Assembly (NCBI GenBank): GCA_044343935.1
Contig: JBIJDU010000004.1
Span: 1 to 64,000, forward strand
Length of the DNA: 64,000 bases
Reading direction: 5' to 3'
Source: AcAMD-5 sp044343935
GTDB taxonomy: Bacteria > Actinomycetota > Actinomycetes > S36-B12 > UBA5976
Of the stretch, positions 62,729 through 64,000 are shown in pieces. Within the stretch, counting starts at the first letter, position 1. Every line of letters starts with the position of its first letter. Under the pieces are notes generated by a model that made no database searches, was not told where the DNA came from, and saw only the letters and a list, made by a program, of their open reading frames with translations. The position numbers were made by a program, and so were the translations under genes.

Positions 62729-63808
62729 ATGTACATTATCGGCTTAGTTTTACGAGGGATTATTCTTGCATTGACGTTATCTCTGCCACTTAATCCAGGA
62801 TTTGCAGCCGAACCAATTGAGTCAACTACGCAAGAAGAAACTAGTCCGGGTTGTTTAGCTAGACCTACGTTCCCACCTGCGGTCGTTGAGCGATCTACCC
62901 GAAATAGACCATTTGCTTTCAATCCGGCCATGCAACAAATTGATGGCGTATTTGGCATCGACATATCCCGCTGGGATCATCCAGACGATAAATTGCTTGA
63001 TTTCCAGCGGATTCGTGCGCAGGATTTCCGATATGTATTCATCAAGCTTTCGGACGGCGCTACCGCCCAGGCTCATGCCTTGGCCAAGAAATGGTGGCGA
63101 ATTGATCGACCAGCGGCTGAATCTGCAGGTTTTTTGGTCGGGGGCTACCACTATGCGTATCCGAGGGGTTTTAACGCCACAGAACGCCGTTTAGACGCCT
63201 TGCTACAAGCAAGGCAAGCATCCCGGGCTTATGGCAAATGGCGTCCTGGTCGCTTACCCTTGGCGCTGGATTTTGAAGTTCTACCTCAAGATGGTCGTTG
63301 GACTCCTCGAGAGCTAACTGACTGGGCCTTGGTATTTTTGACCGAAGCCGAACGCCGAACTGGACGACCCCCGATGATCTATTCATACGCCAATTTCTTT
63401 TTAAAGCACATGGAGCCAGATCTGCAGTTAGCTCGCTATCCCCTCTGGATTGCGCATTACGGCGTGCATCTGAAGACGCCGGCTCCGATCGCGCCATGGT
63501 CATTATTTGATGGCTATGCGATTTGGCAATTCTCTTCTTCCGGACGCACCCCGGGAAAACATCGAAATGTTGGAGATTTAAATCATTCCACTGAGCACTG
63601 GTTAGCAAAGCTGGCCGGAACTAAAACTAGTTATCAATGGGCTGAGCCATTATCGGATGCTCAGATAGCAGCTTTTAATTCAATTGCACGAAATGGAACT
63701 GGCGAACGATTCCATAGTCGAACTGGCAGTACTCGTGAGGGACTAACCACTTGGCAAAGTTGGCTTGATTCACCGGAGCGGTGCAGCGGATCAATTAATC
63801 AACCATGA
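62729..63808 (+). CDS. Secreted glycoside hydrolase family 25 lysozyme
   Basis: This 359-residue protein starts with a signal peptide (hydrophobic GLVLRGIILALTLSLPL, probable cleavage after GFAA, about residue 27). The GH25 domain (about 73-300) has FGIDISRWDHP, YVFIKLSDGAT, LVGGYHYAYP, the catalytic acidic pair in LALDFEVLPQ, PMIYSYANFF, PLWIAHYGV and AIWQFSS. It should cut the peptidoglycan glycan chain outside the membrane, for cell-wall turnover or against other cells. No cell-wall-binding repeats or lipobox are seen. About 50 residues after the domain are unassigned. It overlaps the next gene by ATGA. Confidence 0.9.
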   Translation: MYIIGLVLRGIILALTLSLPLNPGFAAEPIESTTQEETSPGCLARPTFPPAVVERSTRNRPFAFNPAMQQIDGVFGIDISRWDHPDDKLLDFQRIRAQDFRYVFIKLSDGATAQAHALAKKWWRIDRPAAESAGFLVGGYHYAYPRGFNATERRLDALLQARQASRAYGKWRPGRLPLALDFEVLPQDGRWTPRELTDWALVFLTEAERRTGRPPMIYSYANFFLKHMEPDLQLARYPLWIAHYGVHLKTPAPIAPWSLFDGYAIWQFSSSGRTPGKHRNVGDLNHSTEHWLAKLAGTKTSYQWAEPLSDAQIAAFNSIARNGTGERFHSRTGSTREGLTTWQSWLDSPERCSGSINQP

Positions 63809-64000
63809 CAATTATTTGGACCCATCGGGGTGATGGGGTAGAAAATTCCCTTTCCGCATTTCAAAATGCTTGGGATAAGGGAATCACCCACTTTGAAACT
63901 GATGTTCAAGTTACAAAAGATGGGAAATTGGTTCTAGCGCACGATAACAATCTAGTTAGATTAACTGGTAAAAATATTGAAATCTCAAAGACCACTTATG
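63805..64000 (+). CDS. Glycerophosphodiester phosphodiesterase, N-terminal part (partial)
   Basis: The frame opens with ATG at 63805, overlapping the GH25 stop, and runs off the window after 65 codons. The start IIWTHRGDGVENSLSAFQNA, followed by FETDVQVTKDGKLVLAHDNNLVRLTG, is the GDPD signature: the HRG and ENS motifs, the E-x-D metal site and the catalytic HD. The family splits glycerophosphodiesters to glycerol 3-phosphate and an alcohol. The rest of the gene is outside the window. Confidence 0.9.
   Translation, partial: MTIIWTHRGDGVENSLSAFQNAWDKGITHFETDVQVTKDGKLVLAHDNNLVRLTGKNIEISKTTY

Noticed and set aside
63171..63608. 145-codon minus-strand frame opposite the GH25 gene
   Set aside because: It is antisense to conserved GH25 motifs and has no family features.

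Overview
This window is a continuous piece of core chromosome from a low-GC member of the Actinomycetota. The evidence is the gene order (pyr-gmk-rpoZ-coaBC-metK-priA-def-fmt; tyrS next to tlyA-nadK-recN-pyrG-xerD-parA-scpAB-rluB; pgsA-DUF881-sbp-DUF881-FHA-ftsR-nuclease-MerR), the rRNA spacer without tRNAs, the TTGAGAACTCAACAGCGTG-type rRNA leader motif, and short tightly overlapping genes. The A/T-leaning codon use together with the 16S sequence suggests a streamlined freshwater lineage such as acI/Nanopelagicales. That placement is inference; no database was searched. All genes are on the + strand except apt. No transposase, phage gene, CRISPR array or other mobile element is visible.

Layout. 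1-8381: pyrimidine biosynthesis (end of pyrB, pyrC, carA, carB, pyrK, pyrD, pyrF), each gene overlapping the next by a few bases. 8378-13549: gmk, rpoZ, coaBC, metK and a helicase-dead priA. 13571-16347: def, fmt, rsmB. 16357-20330: rpe and riboflavin synthesis (ribD, ribE, ribBA, ribH). 20332-21448: hisE and hisG. 21631-27079: translation genes (infC with a probable AUU start, rpmI, rplT, an rRNA 2'-O-methyltransferase, pheS, pheT). 27085-34369: arginine operon argC-J-B-D-R-G-H behind an ArgR-type operator, with no argF. 34399-35664: tyrS. 35688-41100: a complete 16S-23S-5S rRNA operon with promoter, leader, processing stems and terminator. 41118-48081: a disordered TPR protein, two small proteins, tlyA, nadK, recN, pyrG. 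48081-53846: a Nudix hydrolase, ald, xerD, parA, scpA, scpB, rluB. 53856-57299: aroH, tyrA and a fused cmk-der. 57300-57373: tRNA-Pro(GGG). 57374-57895: apt on the minus strand. 57922-62662: pgsA, DUF881-sbp-DUF881, a GarA-like FHA protein, FtsR-like MerR, a bifunctional nuclease and a second MerR. 62729-64000: a secreted GH25 lysozyme and the start of a glycerophosphodiester phosphodiesterase.

The most consistent regulatory pattern is a TAnnnT box whose last base lies 6 nt upstream of the start codon. It occurs before at least nine genes (def, rpe, ribH, pheS, argC, aroH, pgsA, the bifunctional nuclease gene and the GH25 gene). This is the geometry expected of leaderless transcripts. Genes inside operons instead use stop/start overlaps or Shine-Dalgarno sequences that match the CCUCCUUU at the 16S 3' end. 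I found no clear undescribed system. The unusual points are the cmk-der fusion, missing genes in otherwise conserved neighbourhoods (argF, mihF, gcvH), a GarA homologue lacking the phospho-switch motif, and a strongly basic disordered protein right after the rRNA terminator.
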